A DNA stretch of 64,000 bases. Origin: Callaeas wilsoni. Its lineage: Eukaryota > Chordata > Aves > Passeriformes > Callaeidae. How positions within the stretch are numbered: position 1 is the first letter of the stretch; every line of letters starts with the position of its first letter. Made by a program: the position numbers and the translations under genes. Below, one piece after another: positions 1 through 12,300 of the stretch. The stretch covers positions 496,001 to 560,000 of the forward strand of contig VWPU01003192.1 of assembly GCA_013398955.1 (NCBI GenBank). Reading direction: 5' to 3'. Under the pieces are notes generated by a model, which did no database searches, was not told where the DNA came from, and was given only the letters and a program-made list of their open reading frames with translations.

Positions 1-1103
1 ATGCAGGTGGCAGGATTGCAGCCTGAGCTTAAGCAGCTTTCTTAATACTCCTTTCTCTTTCTTGTTTTTACAAAGTGCTATTTTTAAGTTGTGTGAAGGA
101 GAGTGTTTATATTAGGTACAATCCACCTTTTGACTGAAAATGTTGTAATTTTGCAGCAACAAAGGCAGGAATTTACGGACTGAGGTTGTGCGGCAACAAA
201 ACCTGTTTATTTCTATTGTTCCTTGGAACAAACGAGTTATCTTGAGTCGCACATTTTCAGCAGTAAGCATTTGTGTTGGTGAGCAGACCCCCTTTCTTTG
301 TTCATATGTAGCAAGGGGAAGTGGCAGGAATGAAAAGCTAATTTTGCTCTTCAGTGAAGCAGGGAGGATCAGGGACAGTGCAGTGCTAAGCCGCTTCCCT
401 GGTTCCTGTTTGGCAGGCCTGCGGTGGGGAGAACGGTGTAAAACAGCTCTTAGGGCAGTGTTCAGCACTTTTTCCTGAGCAAATGAATTCTGTGTTTTAA
501 CCAGTTGTTTCCGGACTGATAAGGTGGTGGAATAATAGGCAAAAAATCCAAGGGCCGCCCAGTCTGACGTTGCTAGAGTGTTTTCTCTGTTTTGACTGGA
601 GTCTTTTGTATTGTCTGCAGGTGTTGCATCAGCCATGAGAAAAGGCAAGGTTTGGAGGTGGCAGTAAAAAAGTTAATGTTTACAAGCCAAGATATTTTTC
701 AAATGGGAATTTATGGAGAAAACTAGATGCAAAATAAGTTTCTAGGTTTCATTTCTAGTGAAATTACTAGGAAAACTGATCCAGATTTGTGAAGAGTCTT
801 GACATCCCTATTGTAAGGGTTTCAGTGAATAAATGAGCTACCGGGAGTGTTTCTCAAGTCTTTCTCTCTCACAGTGTGTAACACTCTTACCAGGACTTTC
901 AGAAACCTCTGACGCGTAGGATCAAATCCCTTTTTTAATTTAAAAAGGGAAAATGCTTAGTTAGCAGATGTTTGAGTCTGTAATCTTCATTCATCAATTC
1001 GAATAAAACAAAATATGGAATTTGTATACAGCTATTGATAGTATTTCACAGCCTGTGAATAGAAGAGGGATTATATTATTATGTTTGGAATAAACTGTCA
1101 TGT

Positions 1104-1450
1104 TCATAGAATCATAGAATGATTTGAGTTGGAAGGGACCTTAAAATTCATCTAGCTCCAAACTCCTGCTTGTGGCTTGGACACCTTCCATAAAATGAAG
1201 TTTCTCAAAGCCCCATCCAACCTGTCCTTGAACATTTCCAGGGATGGGGCTCAGTTTTTCTGGGAACCTTGTGCCAGTGTTTCACCACCCTTGCAGTGAA
1301 GATTTTCTTCCTGATACCTAATCTAAATCTACCCTCTTTCAGTTTGAAGCCATTGCCGGTAGTCATATCACTACATGCCCTCGAGAAAAATCCCTTTCCA
1401 GCTCTCCTGTAGGTCCCTTTTAGGTACTGAAAGGCCATAGAAAGATCTCC
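1104..1450 (-). mobile_element. CR1 LINE, 3' end segment (outer element, part 1)
   Basis: Read on the minus strand, this ends in the typical CR1 3' tail. On the + strand it begins tcatagaatcatagaatg, followed by the well-known GTTGGAAGGGACCTTAAA block. Further in are the CR1 3'-UTR phrases for the CCTGTCCTTGAACATTTCCAG region and the 'latest frame' text that matches ACCTTGTGCCAGTGTTTCACC. The element stops at about 1450, inside the conserved run that normally leads into the AGAGCCTTCTCTTTTCCAG block. That block is found again at 1631, so the element is interrupted by the inverse-oriented CR1 between. Divergence from the consensus is visible throughout, so the copy is old and inactive. Confidence 0.9.
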
Positions 1451-1626
1451 AGTATGTATATATGGTTATAGGTACACCTGTAATGTGGTATCCCATGATG
1501 AGACAAAGTTGAATGGAGCTCTGAATAATCTGGTCTAGTGAAAGGTGTCCCGGCCCATGACAAACGGATTGGAACTAGATGAACTTTAAGGTCCCTTCCA
1601 ACCCAAACCACTCTATGATGCTGTGG
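1451..1626 (+). mobile_element. CR1 LINE 3' end nested inside another CR1
   Basis: A short 5'-truncated CR1 of about 175 bp in + orientation. The recognisable parts are the 'ctggtctagtgaaaggtgtcc' block near 1530 and the terminal GGAACTAGATGA..CTTTAAGGTCCCTTCCAACC block near 1570-1600, followed by a decayed ATTCTATG-type tail (ctctatgatgctgtgg). It sits exactly where the minus-strand CR1 breaks off, so it was inserted after the outer copy. The exact ends are uncertain by about 10 bp. CR1 elements usually make no clear target-site duplication, and I do not see one here. Confidence 0.85.
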
Positions 1627-1627
1627 T

Positions 1628-1995
1628 CCCTAGAGCCTTCTCTTTTCCAGGCTGAACAATGCCAGCTATCTAAGCCTGTCTTCATAGGTGAGGTGCTCCA
1701 CCCCTCTGATCTTCTCTGAACTTCCATCAACAGGTTCATGTCCTTCTTGGGGGCCCCAAAGCTGGATGCAGTACTCCAGGTGGGGTCTCGCTGAAGTAGA
1801 GTAGAGGGGGAAAATCACTTGCCTTGACCTATTGGCCATCCGTGTTTTGCTCCAGCCCAGGATGCAGTTGGCTTTCTGGGCTGCAGTTGCGTGTGGCTGG
1901 GTCGTTTCGACCTTCTCATCCAGTAACACCCTCAAATCCTTCTCCTCAGGTCTGCTGTCATTCCATTCTGACCAGTCTGTATTTGTGCATATTTT
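1628..1995 (-). mobile_element. CR1 LINE, ORF2 C-terminal remnant (outer element, part 2)
   Basis: This continues the minus-strand CR1 broken at 1450. The text resumes with AGAGCCTTCTCTTTTCCAGG and runs into the end of ORF2. A minus-strand open frame at 1935-1666 still reads like the C-terminal end of a CR1 ORF2 protein: key runs are KANCILG, SRQVIFPLYS, RPHLEYCIQLWGPQ and a terminal GVEHLTYEDRLR-like stretch. This part lies beyond the reverse-transcriptase core. The left limit of similarity is about 1995 (ccagtctgtatttgtgc). It is a dead fragment, with no upstream ORF2 part present. Confidence 0.9.
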
Positions 1996-2903
1996 TTATT
2001 TTATATATGAATTAGCATCTCTCTTTGACAATGGTATGTCACTATCGACTTTAGTGCCTCTTTCCATTTACTAAAAGTGGCATATTCCATGTCAGAAGAG
2101 ACTGAAAGTTACAGTCATGAAGTTGATATCAGTTTGGCTATTGCTTTTAATGGAAGCACGATTAAACTGACAGTATTTCAATTTGTAATACTTTTCTTTG
2201 GAACATACTCTCTTTAATGTCAATAATTGTAATTCAGTTGTATGTCCAACTGGCATTTTCTTGATACGCTGCTTGGCTTTTTTGTGGAATGACATTTTTG
2301 GTATTTTGTCTAGAGATACAGCAGGGTATTTTAGATCAGTTGTTGAGCTTTTCTCTGCTGTTGTCATTAGCAGTTCTGATTCAGTTGTTTCAAGGTTGTA
2401 GTTTCTGCCTATGAACTGAAGGAATGTGTTTGTGTTTAGAATTTACAAGATTTTTTGCCTGTGAGTAGGTTGGAATACTGAGGTACTTAAAGCCTCTCAG
2501 CCTGTAACTAAGCTCCCCTATTATGAATTACAGAAATTATTTTGTGATCTACTCAGGTATTGCATATGTTTTCTTTTCTAAAGCTCAGGTTACTGGTCTT
2601 GCTGGAAGTCAGGTAGTTCTTTAGAAAAGACACTCTTATGCAGCATTTTAAAAAAGTAGTTAAGTCCCTGTTAATCTGGCAGTAACATTTCTAGCCGAAA
2701 ACTTCTGACTGGTTTGGCTGGCTGCTCCACAGGTATGCATGTGCTAGTTCCTCAGGGTATTTTTTAGAATTTAGCATGTCTGGAAGTTGAGAACCTGAAG
2801 AAAACTGCTTTACTCTGCAGTGATGGGATCATGGATCAGGTAGGCCTTTCAGATGGCTTTGTGCAACTGCTCTTATGCTGAGTGCTCCATAAGAAAGAGA
2901 AGA

Positions 2904-2975
2904 TTGGGTGTTTTTTGGGTTTTTTTGGTTGGTTGGTTGGTTGATTGTGGTTTTTTTTGGTTTTTTGGTTATTTT
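2904..2975 (+). repeat. G/T-only low-complexity tract with (TTGG)n
   Basis: About 70 bases contain almost only G and T on the + strand. There are two T-rich stretches around a short (GGTT)n run near 2928-2942. It is simple-sequence repeat material inside the intron. The G runs are mostly two or three bases, so a stable G-quadruplex is not strongly predicted. Confidence 0.8.
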
Positions 2976-5240
2976 TACGTTATATTTCAATAAAACCCAG
3001 AAAGTTAGTTCTTAACAGAGAAAACTCAAAGCCACTAGGGAATACAGGAAGCAAATCAGTAATTGTCCCCAGCCCTCTTCTGTTTTTACAGGCAGGTCTT
3101 AGCATCCACACCTAGATTCAGTTGTCTCAGGGACTTACTTTGTGGCAGCATGTTTACCTGGGAAACTTTTCCATCATTTCTGAGACCTCGTTGTCTGCTC
3201 CCTATTCTCCACTACTGTGTTGCTACGTCTCTGCCTTAACTGCAGGTTCCTGAGGCTATGCCATGAGTCTCATACCCTGTGGTCTTTCAGATGTTGTCTG
3301 CTTGGAGTAGGCTTGGTAGCTCTTTAGGAAATGGAGCAGTCTCTGCCTTCTTTCAAGGGCATCAGCATAATTCTTTTTTTTCAGAGACTGTCACACAAAT
3401 GGAGAACATGCAACTTTGTCACATTTGTTAATAGAGAGAAATGCTTGTTGTTTTTTCAGAGTTCAGTGACTGAAAACAGGAGCTGCATTCTTGGGTCTTG
3501 CACTGCTGTTAAAACTTAGGGTTACTTTGTGCACGTCACCTCTCTATTTCCATTTCAAGGCTGTTGAGATGAGGGTAATAATCATGGTTAGAAAAGTTAT
3601 TTCAGGTCTCTAAATGCAGGTTGTTCTTTGAGTCTTTGCTCTTTTTCTTCTTTAAGAACTGCTTCCCAAGATAGTTAAGACCAATTCCATCAGGAGATTT
3701 TCTTCTTTGTAGGAAAGAGATCCTTTGAAATTTTGAGTGGTGTTGCTCTGGATATTCTACTAAATGCTAGGAGCCAAATCCATACGCTGTTCAGCCTGTT
3801 GCTGTGGATCAATAATACCAACTTTAGGAGCCAATAGAGTGCCATCTGGCATTTAGAAGGCCACAGATTGAGGCTTGTGACTGAGCAATCCTTTTCTTGC
3901 AGAACTTGTTTCTGAAAAATTTCTTTGGTGGCATTTGGGCTTTGCTCATTGACATCTTGTGGTTTTTTCTTGCTGCATGATTCATGTAGTGGCAGCACTG
4001 GTGCTTTAGGTTGAAATTTTGTGTGGACAGGAGGCAGAACTAGAATGAAAAGTATTTTTTTCCTTTTAGCCATGTGCAGTTAAGGCCATATTTACAGCAA
4101 TTTTATTCCAGTGAGACTGGGAGGAAGAAATGGACAGAGGTTAGGAAGAAGAAATCTGGGAGAGAACAACAGATCAGTGTCCACAGGCAGAGCAGTGAGA
4201 AAAAAGGGAGAAAGCAGAGGCAGAAGGGTATGAAGGTTTTTCTTACCTCAAGGTTTGTTTTAAAATCAGAATCGGTGTTTTGAGAGTGCTTATTCAATAT
4301 CAGGAAGTTGCGATATGTTGTGGAGTTGTATGTTATCCTCATAACATATTTGCATTCTGTATCATTCAATAAGGGATATGGTATATAGTGTGTGCATCTG
4401 TTCCAAGGTCAAGTACAGCATATGTATGAAAAATCGTTTTTAAGCTTTATCTTCTTCAGGGTGCTTCCTAAGACCAGTTATAAGAGGCAATTAGAGTTAA
4501 GTGAAGTATTAAAAAAAAAATTAAAACCTGGATTTTAGCATGAACTTCTCAAGCATTGGTTTGGAAATGTACTTGCTGATATTACTGGCACATTTTCTTC
4601 TATTCCATATAAACATTCTTGGGATGTTTAAAGTTTAGGCTGCCAAACTTTGGAGGGGTTTACTTTAGAGTATACTCAATTCAAATGAGTAGAACGGTCC
4701 ATTTATTTTGTGACCTATTTATGGCCATTAAACAAACCATGGCAAATGGATCTGCTTTACTTAATTCCCTGCATTTGGTGGAAGATTAAAAGCGTGCAAA
4801 ATACATTCCTGAAAATAGGTATGTTTGTGTCTGATACCCTGGAAATCTCTATATACTGCAGAATTGTAACTTTTAAAATAAAAGCAGTTCATTCTGCAAG
4901 ACAAAGAGTTGAAAATAAAATACCTATCCTAATACTTAAGGCATTTATTAGATAACAATTTTGGCAGACCAAATATTAGGGAGATTGGTTATTTCTGCTG
5001 TGAGCTATATATGATCCTGCTTGTAAATCTCCAAAAATTATGTAAACATGAAAAAATGTAATTTAAATTCTGGTTAATTTTAATGATGAGAACAACACAT
5101 CTTGAGGGTTTTATGATTGTGTTTTGTTTTCCAGCTGTTCTTAACATATTGAAAGAGTTGATGTATTTTTCCATAACAGACGATTTTTATATTCCCTGTG
5201 TTCCAAAGCTGCTAACTGAAATTCTCTTTCTGCTTCTCAG

Positions 5241-5319
5241 GTTGTTTTTGAAGTGGTTACTTCAGGTCACCCTGGATATGTGGCTATTGATGAAGTGAAA
5301 GTTCTAGGACATCCGTGTA
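5241..5319 (+). CDS. PTPRM: PTPRM exon: C-terminal end of MAM domain
   Basis: This 79-bp internal exon encodes 26 residues plus one base of the next codon. The peptide begins [20 protein letters not shown] and ends VLGHPC. It matches the last strand of the MAM domain of receptor-type protein tyrosine phosphatase mu, including the final conserved cysteine (codon 5316-5318). In this family MAM and Ig domains drive homophilic trans binding between cells. The acceptor is ttctcag at 5234-5240 and the donor is gtaagt at 5320, a near-consensus site. The phases are 0 at the start and 1 at the end. The [11 protein letters not shown] run suits PTPRM better than PTPRT (which has VDEVRVLAHPC) and the other paralogues. 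The rest of the MAM domain is not in the window. Confidence 0.96.
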
Positions 5320-8300
5320 GTAAGTACCTATCTTGTGTTGTAAAGCCAGACCCCCTAAAATGAATGTGCTGCTATGCTTCAATAAATGCGGAGCAGAAGA
5401 GAAGGAAAATGTCAGAAAACAATGTCACTACCATAAGTATAGGCCGAGTATATATGAAGTGTTGCTAACATGGCATCATGGCACCTTACTGGCTTTAAAG
5501 GCATCTCTCTTATGTGCACCTTGCGTACAGCACTTAGCATGAGCCCCAAACCCAAACTGGGCCATATGGCAACTCCTTTAGAACCAAATCACCAAGTCAT
5601 CATGATTCTGTGATTCTAAGGTTTGTTGATGAGTTTTCTGTCTGCATCAAAAATCTAGTGCAGCCGCGAACTGAGACATTAGTGAGAGCAGATGAACAAC
5701 ACAACAGCTGACTTATATAATTAGTTTTTCCAGGGTTTAGAAGGAAGAAAACTCAGCTGGCTGAGGACTGAGGCTTTGGTAAGCAAGGTTACATAGGGTA
5801 CTTCCCAAGGTTCATGGCTCAATTTCTGCACTGTTTTGCTTCTTTAGGCTGCAGATATGTTTCTTTATCCAATTATTAAGGATATGTAATACTTAATTAT
5901 CCTGAATTGTCAAGACAAACCTTGTAAATAAAGTTTTAATGTGGTAATTCAGACATAATTGAATAGACTACTTAAATAAAACATTACTTCGCATGTATGC
6001 TGCTTGTTAAATAAGATGTATTAAGATCATACGTGGAACAGTAGGTTGTAATCTTACTGACCAAATGATTGAGTGGGAAAGAAGACACCAACTTCTGTGT
6101 GATTGTTCCTCTTATACCATATTGTGCTTCCATGCATTTCTTGTGGCTTTTAAGTAAGAGCTGTGATTCCAGATAAAAAGTGCTCTGTCGGTTACTACCG
6201 AAGCACCTCATAAAAATGATTTTAGTGTAAATGGCAAGAAGACACACGTACTTCTTCAAACACAGAGACAGTTATGCAGAATCAGCAGCTGTTATTTCTG
6301 AGTCACTTATTTCTAATAAACACAGCAGGCTCTCATGTTGTTAGAAAGTATAGGTGCTTCTGCATTTTGAATTTATATTCTTGGTTGAGGTAGGATAAGT
6401 CTGAAGCAGCATTTTAGCAGCTTAATAATTTTTTTATACAGATCTTGAGAGGTTTGATCTGTGCGTTTGTACCAATCAATTCTCAAAACCTGCAAATAGT
6501 TCTTGTTAACGTGGAGACTGAGTTATAGCCCATAGCATGGAGAGTTCTAACATAACAGTATTGAAATGCAAAAGCTTTAATGAAAAGTTCTTTGATGAGG
6601 TAATTAAAATGTTAGAAATTAAGACATCAAACCAGTTAAATTGTCTAAAGAAAATTGAAAAAGTGTGAAAATTGAACTAAAACTACTCCATGTCTAAAAC
6701 TTTGTAAAGCTCATGATGATATTCTTTCTGTATATTCCCAGAGAAAATAGTCCTGGAATTATTAACTCTTTAAACAAAAACTGAAATGGTAAAAATATTT
6801 GGTAGGCAGTTGCCTGGGTAGTACAAACAAAGACCAAGGAGAAGACAGATTGTAGGCATGTGGAAATGAAAGGGCTGGGTTGTGGTAGATGGGCAGGCTT
6901 TTTTGTGTGTGTGTGTGTGTGTGTGTTTGTTTGTTTTTAAACCAATGCTCTGCTCCACTTAGGCCATACCTGGTAAATCAGAAAAGCTAGTTCTCTAGAG
7001 TTTAAGAAGACCAAAAGGTAAAATCGAGTGGGGTAAAAGCAGATTTAAAAAACAAAACAAAAAAAAGTGACAGCTGAGAAATGAGGAACATACTGGAGAA
7101 TTTTACTGGATATTCTGACATTAATAGTTTCATAGGAAAAGGAGTGGATAATTTTGACTTAAAGTCTGTCTGTCCTAACTGGGAAATATTTTAAGGGAAA
7201 GAAAAAGGCAGTATGTGTAACAAATTGCCTGTAAGGATAGTTACGAAAATATTTTATCCTATATTTAGATATTAATTGGAGCTATTTTATTCCATGTCCT
7301 CCTTCTTATGCTGTCTTGCACTGGATATTTAGCAACTTTTTCTTGAAGCCAGCTATTTATAAATTCCTTAAAAATGCAATTTCTCCCAGTAATAAGGCTT
7401 TTTAAGAAAATACCATCAACACTTTAAATGGTTGTAATGCTCGGCTAGGAAATAGATGTTTCATTCTACTCCTAGTATTAAGATTTTAATGTTGAAAAGC
7501 AATGTTCAAAGCCTGCTTTATCCATTAGTATAGACAGTGCAAGAAGTCTGCTTGGCTGCAGTAGGATTTGAATAGATTGGGGAATACTGTGCTTTAAAGG
7601 ATAGGTTTCTATATCAAATATCTGTGTTTTTCTGTATTACGTGGTTGACTCTTCCTAGTAAAACAAAAATGCACACACTGTCTTTCCTCCATCAGTGGAT
7701 ATAGTTCTTGTTTGAATATCAGTTTCATTCATTAGCTTACTTGTAGGTGTATTGCTTTAATTTTTGCTGGAATTGTTTTCTCTTTCTAAATTAAAAATAA
7801 GCGTTGGTATGGAGAATACATGTTGTGTTTTGGGTTTTTTTCTGCGGTGTCATTGAAAAGAATTGTGTTTGAAGAATACAGCTGTAGTTGGTGAAGAGTG
7901 TTATTTAGCTCTTTGGTGGGTTGCATTTCTAAAGGATCTCTTCTACAGACACTGTACTTGGTTAAGAAGAAAAACCTGTTCCCCTGATAACTTGTCTAAT
8001 TGGTAGTGTAAGCACCTAGTAGGTTTGTCTTCAAAACATTATTAGTTTCCAATATGATCTTTTTTAATAGATTTTTATTACAAGAGGGATGCTGAGCTAA
8101 GGTAATTTACACAGCAGGAACAATTAAAGCACCCTTCTATTCTGCTCTTTCCAAGGCATGAAAGTAAACCAGCCGAGAGTCTAATGTGTAGTCAGTGACT
8201 CGAACCTTTTAAAGAAGAACTATTTCATTTGCTTGGTGCATTTCTTTATAGCCAGTACTTTGGTCTTGCATAACTTCAACACTTTTATCTTTTCCAACAG
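5320..8300 (+). other. PTPRM: PTPRM intron between MAM-end exon and first Ig exon
   Basis: A 2,981-bp intron with donor gtaagt at 5320 and acceptor cttttccaacag ending at 8300. Contents: a (TG)n microsatellite at 6904-6926 and otherwise AT-rich unique sequence. Near 5600-5622 a short run resembling a CR1 tail (tgattctgtgattcta) is seen, but the adjoining bases do not support a CR1 copy. The ORFs in this interval are short and look random. Confidence 0.93.
6904..6934 (+). repeat. (TG)11 microsatellite with TTTG tail
   Basis: An uninterrupted run of eleven TG units at 6904-6925 is followed by two TTTG units. It is a simple tandem repeat in the intron and probably length-polymorphic. No gene-related role is indicated. 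Confidence 0.97.
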
Positions 8301-8416
8301 CAAAAACTCCCCATTTCTTGCGTCTTCAGAGTGTGGAGGTCAATGCAGGACAGTTTGCTACTTTTCAATGCACTGCGAATGGTGGAACAGACTCAGGTGA
8401 CAGACTCTGGTTACAG
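8301..8416 (+). CDS. PTPRM: PTPRM exon: first half of Ig-like domain
   Basis: This 116-bp exon completes the split codon from 5319 (a+ca, Thr) and then encodes 38 full codons. Recognisable runs are TPHFLRLQSVEVNAGQFATF, followed by QC and a variable stretch, then GDRLWLQ. The cysteine at 8369-8371 is the first Ig disulphide cysteine, and the tryptophan of LWLQ is the core Ig tryptophan. The phases are 1 at the start and 0 at the end. The donor is gtaatt at 8417, which is acceptable but not ideal. The domain belongs to the extracellular adhesion unit of PTPRM. The VEVNAGQFATFQC run distinguishes mu from kappa and T, which have GQNATFQC. The residues between the cysteine and the tryptophan (TANGGTDSG) differ clearly from the human protein and are the least conserved part of the exon. 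Confidence 0.97.
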
Positions 8417-9311
8417 GTAATTTCTTTTTTTCCTGATGCACTGATATCTCGAGAGAGGCAAGACTCTGAAAAAGAATGTAAAACCTGAAAAGTTATGGGC
8501 TGTCTATTTCATCAATCTTAGATTTTGTAGAGCCTTTGAACTGCTACATGGTAGGTATTCTGTTGTAGAAAATGCTACTGGAAAGTTTTCTGTCCCTTGT
8601 TTCAGTGGAGTGCCTTACTAAAAGTAAAGGTACTGTTTTCCTTACATGTGGCAATCATGAGTAAAGCTTAAATTCCCGAGGAAGAAGAGAAGACTTTCTT
8701 ATAACATCTGTGTGGGCTAACTGCAATATTATGTGTAATGATTTTTTTGGCTTACCTCTAGCCCTGTTCAGTATTTTCAGCTAGAATTCCGTTCTTACAG
8801 TTTAGATGCAAAGAAGACCAGTGTATGACAGTCAAATCTGACCTTCTGTATTATAGAGCCAAAGAATCTTACTTATATTCATTGAGTCCATTGTATTTTA
8901 CTTAATCAGTAATGTAGCTTCTAGATGGGTGTCAGATCTTGATTTAAAGTCTGTCTCCAACTCATTTTCTTTCAGTAAAGATAGTGTTCCCTTATTCATA
9001 TGTGTAGCCTGGTATCAAAAACATGCCTTTCTGGTTCATCTCTTTTAATAATAGAGATGCAAGTTTAATGGCTGTCTTGCTGCCATTATTACAGAGTTGT
9101 TCCCTACAGCAAACAATAGTGAGTATTTGGACTTAGCATTTGGAATACAGCAGCCTCCAGATCCCGGTGATTTCCGTACATGAAAACCAACATGCCAGAA
9201 CTGAGGTGTTGTCTGTGAGGAGGAAGTAAGGACAATTAAAACAAATGAAACAATGTCTGAGGAGATCAGTCAGATGAAGCTGCAGTAAGTGGAGAAAGAG
9301 GGATAGGTGAA

Positions 9312-9329
9312 AGGATAGGATAGGATAGG
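9312..9329 (+). repeat. Short (AGGAT)n repeat
   Basis: About three and a half copies of AGGAT occur in tandem. It is a minor simple repeat within the Ig-splitting intron. Confidence 0.85.
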
Positions 9330-12300
9330 CAAGGCAGTGGTAACAGGTGGGACTTGGAAATTAAATTCTCAGTTTTTGCTATTTAAACAGTTTCAGGCTT
9401 TTACTCTAGTTATCCTTTTCCATTGCATTTGCATTTTGTAAAGTATTCATTTAAGTGTGACAAGTTAAACAGCCGAGTAGTTGTAAGAAATCTAACACAC
9501 AAAAAAATAAGTATAATCACTTGAAAAGCTAAGCCTCATATTTATCTATATATGAATGATGAACTGTTATTAAAGACAGTATTACACTGTTGAATTGGTA
9601 AAGTTAGACTCCTGTCTTTCCTAACTCACCAAGATTTTTTGAAAGCATGATTTTTCTAGTCATGAAAGGGTTTAGCATGTATGGGAAAATAATGAGTTTC
9701 TATTTCATCAATTATATCCTTTCTAGAACCTTTGAACTTTTGCTTAATGCTCTACTGTAAAACTGAAGGTAGAATTCAACATGAGGAAATCCTCCTTCCA
9801 TTTAGTTTTCCCATATGTTTCAGGACAGTGTCATTTCACCTTTAATTTTTTCACAGAATTTAGAACACACATAAATTCTTTACCAGGCTGGAATGTAATT
9901 TATTTATTATAGAAATTAAATATCCTTCTAGACTTTATGTAATACAAAATGACAGCATAGCAATTCCAAAATACCTTGCTGGGCTTAATTGAGTTGATTC
10001 CTTGTTTATACATGATTATGAGATTTTTTTTTTTCTATATGAAGGATAAGAAGGATAAGAAAGTAGTGACAGTAAAAGTCTTTTAGAGGAATTTTATCTT
10101 CATGCAGGGCCACTTTATTTATTCTGCCTGTACTGCTACAGGTCCCTCTGGTAATCAGCCTAAGGTTGTGCAAATTCCAGGTGTGCCTTTGCATAAGAAT
10201 GTTTTAGAAGTTGACAGGATCTCCAGGATCCTGGATTTATAGCTTGGATTTATTTTTGCACTTGTTTGCCAGTTTCCACAGATGTCTGCTGCAACTTACA
10301 GTAAGACTGATCAAACAGCTCCATGTGTGGGATGCTGCAAATCGAGGCTATGAGATAACAGTTCCCTACAGGATCAGCTGTATTTTAGTGCACTAGGTCA
10401 TTATCGGGTAACAGATCCCCAGCCCTTGCAGCTCTCCATCATCACCTGACTCTGGTTTCATGGTGTGATGCTGAGGAATTTTGTATATGCCTATGTCTGA
10501 CATCTCATGCCACTGCTGCAGGACTCTGAGTACAATGCAGCTATCAGTAGCAGCTGTCAGAAAACATGGAATCTTCCACGTCGTATGACTGGTTAAATGA
10601 ACATTAAAGATCATTTTGTTCCCCATAGCACTAGACCTGATATTCAACTACAAAGCATCTTATTAAAAGACAGTCGTATATACACTAGAACCAGAATAAA
10701 ATGAACACCATTCCCTGGGAGCATTTATGCCTGCACTCAGGTAAGAGGGATTCAGGCTTTAGTGGTACTGCAAACAAATCATGCAATCTCTATAATATGC
10801 TTAGTTTGTTCACCAGTAAGACTAAGCCTTTTCTACTATCCTTTTGGTGGTTTGTTTCATTACACCTATAAAACCTTAAGGGCAAATCATAGTAAATAAA
10901 TAAATAAATGCAGTCAAATGATATTATCTGAGGCTTTTCAGCATTTCTGCTGTGTAAGTCAGATCAGGAGGCCTAATCTGTTCAGATTTGACAATTTCAG
11001 AATACTGTGAGACAATTTGCTCCCAAATGATTTCCAGTACCTGTCATTTTTTCAGATTCACATTGTTAGTCTGAAGTACAGGTAAATTGCCAGGATGAAA
11101 TCACAAACCCACTGAATTCAGTGATATTTCTGCAGTTTCCAGTAGTGGCAGGATTTTCACTACTATACTTCTGTCTCTTTTATTTAGTACCTCTCTGCTT
11201 CTATGCAGCAGAGTTCAAGTTTAGAGGTACACATTTATCTGACGAACAAATTCTTTACTTTTTACAGTCTGCTAGACTGTGAGGGCTATGTGTTCTTTAA
11301 AACAAATGAATAGTTGTGAGTTGTTTTGTTATTTTAGTCTCCATGTCTTTCCTGAGTACTTGTTGGGAACAGCATAGATGTTCTTAGTTTAATAATGCCC
11401 AGGCCTTGAAGCAGTCCTAGGTGAAATCCATAAATCATACTTTACTTCCTTCACTTTTTTTTTTCTCTTTTCAAATCTTTCCCACTCTTATTCCCTATGG
11501 AACATGAAGTCTGTTAATTTATGGAGTGTTGTAGAACTTTCTGCAATTGAAAGGGCCTTGAGGGAATCACAATTCATACGTTAGCTGCCCAAATTAGGCC
11601 ACTGAGGCATGAAATTTGTTTCATGATGCTGTGATCAGCATTACTCTTTTGGGAAAGGGAAGACAGAAAGCTGTTTACCTACGGCATAGTGCAGAAAAAC
11701 ATTTTTCCTTATTCCACTAGGCAGCCATACTCCCGAGTTCACGAGCTATGATCACAAGCTTGTCAGGTAATCTGACAGCAAATTGTGGGTATTTTTAGTG
11801 ATACCACTTCAGGTTAAATTCAAATGAAAGGACTCGAGAATACAACACAGTATCATACAAGTTTGTTTTTGTCGTTGTAATGAGTGTCTGGTTAATAAGG
11901 TCATTGGTTAGATCATATGTTTATGAATTCATGTCTCCACTACCTTATGTTCTGGATGTAAACACACCTTAAAAATAAATCTAAATGTCTATAATTAACA
12001 GATATGTCTAATCTGCTTACATTTTCTTTTTCACATCTGTGTACAACACAGGTTTATTGCCAGTATGGGATGACTCTTTCTCCTATTGAATGGTTGAGCT
12101 AATATGTCATTCCTGTGCTCCATCCTGTGCTCCCACTGTTGGAAAGAAATGAACAGGTGGAACATAGAACTGTTAATGGTCAAATGAAAGCAGCTGAGAC
12201 AGTCTTATGGAAAGCCTGTTAGTATCCAGTAAATTGGCACAGGAAACAAAAAATCTGTATTATAGGAGAGAGGCAGTAGAATTCCTTTTTGGAAATAACC

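Larger units (their letters stand above)
1..5240 (+). other. PTPRM: PTPRM intron (3' part), upstream of the MAM-end exon
   Basis: This stretch precedes the first recognisable exon and ends in a good acceptor: a pyrimidine-rich tract (ttctctttctgcttctcag) directly before 5241. The preceding MAM-domain exon was looked for by its expected peptide and not seen, so the intron probably starts left of the window. Contents: a nested pair of CR1 elements at 1104-1995 and a G/T-only tract at 2904-2975. The remainder is unique-looking AT-rich sequence. A minus-strand open frame of 178 codons at 112-648 matches nothing I know and has no coding-like composition. I see no promoter, RNA gene or CpG island. 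Confidence 0.8.

Noticed and set aside
112..648. 178-codon minus-strand open frame, with a second overlapping 96-codon frame on the + strand
   Set aside because: No domain or family resemblance and no splice or transcript signals. Overlapping open frames on both strands are more easily explained by a locally stop-poor sequence with a few CpGs than by a gene.
3525..3600. Faint similarity to the core of an ancient MIR-type SINE (cacctctctatttcc ... gatgagggtaataat)
   Set aside because: Only short blocks agree and the spacing is off. It cannot be claimed without a scored alignment.
3690..4073. 127-codon minus-strand frame starting MAKRKKILF
   Set aside because: Random-looking peptide without a domain, in intron sequence.
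5535..5622. CR1-tail-like run near a conserved-looking sequence
   Set aside because: Only the last 16-20 bases resemble the tail repeat. The upstream part does not match CR1 text.
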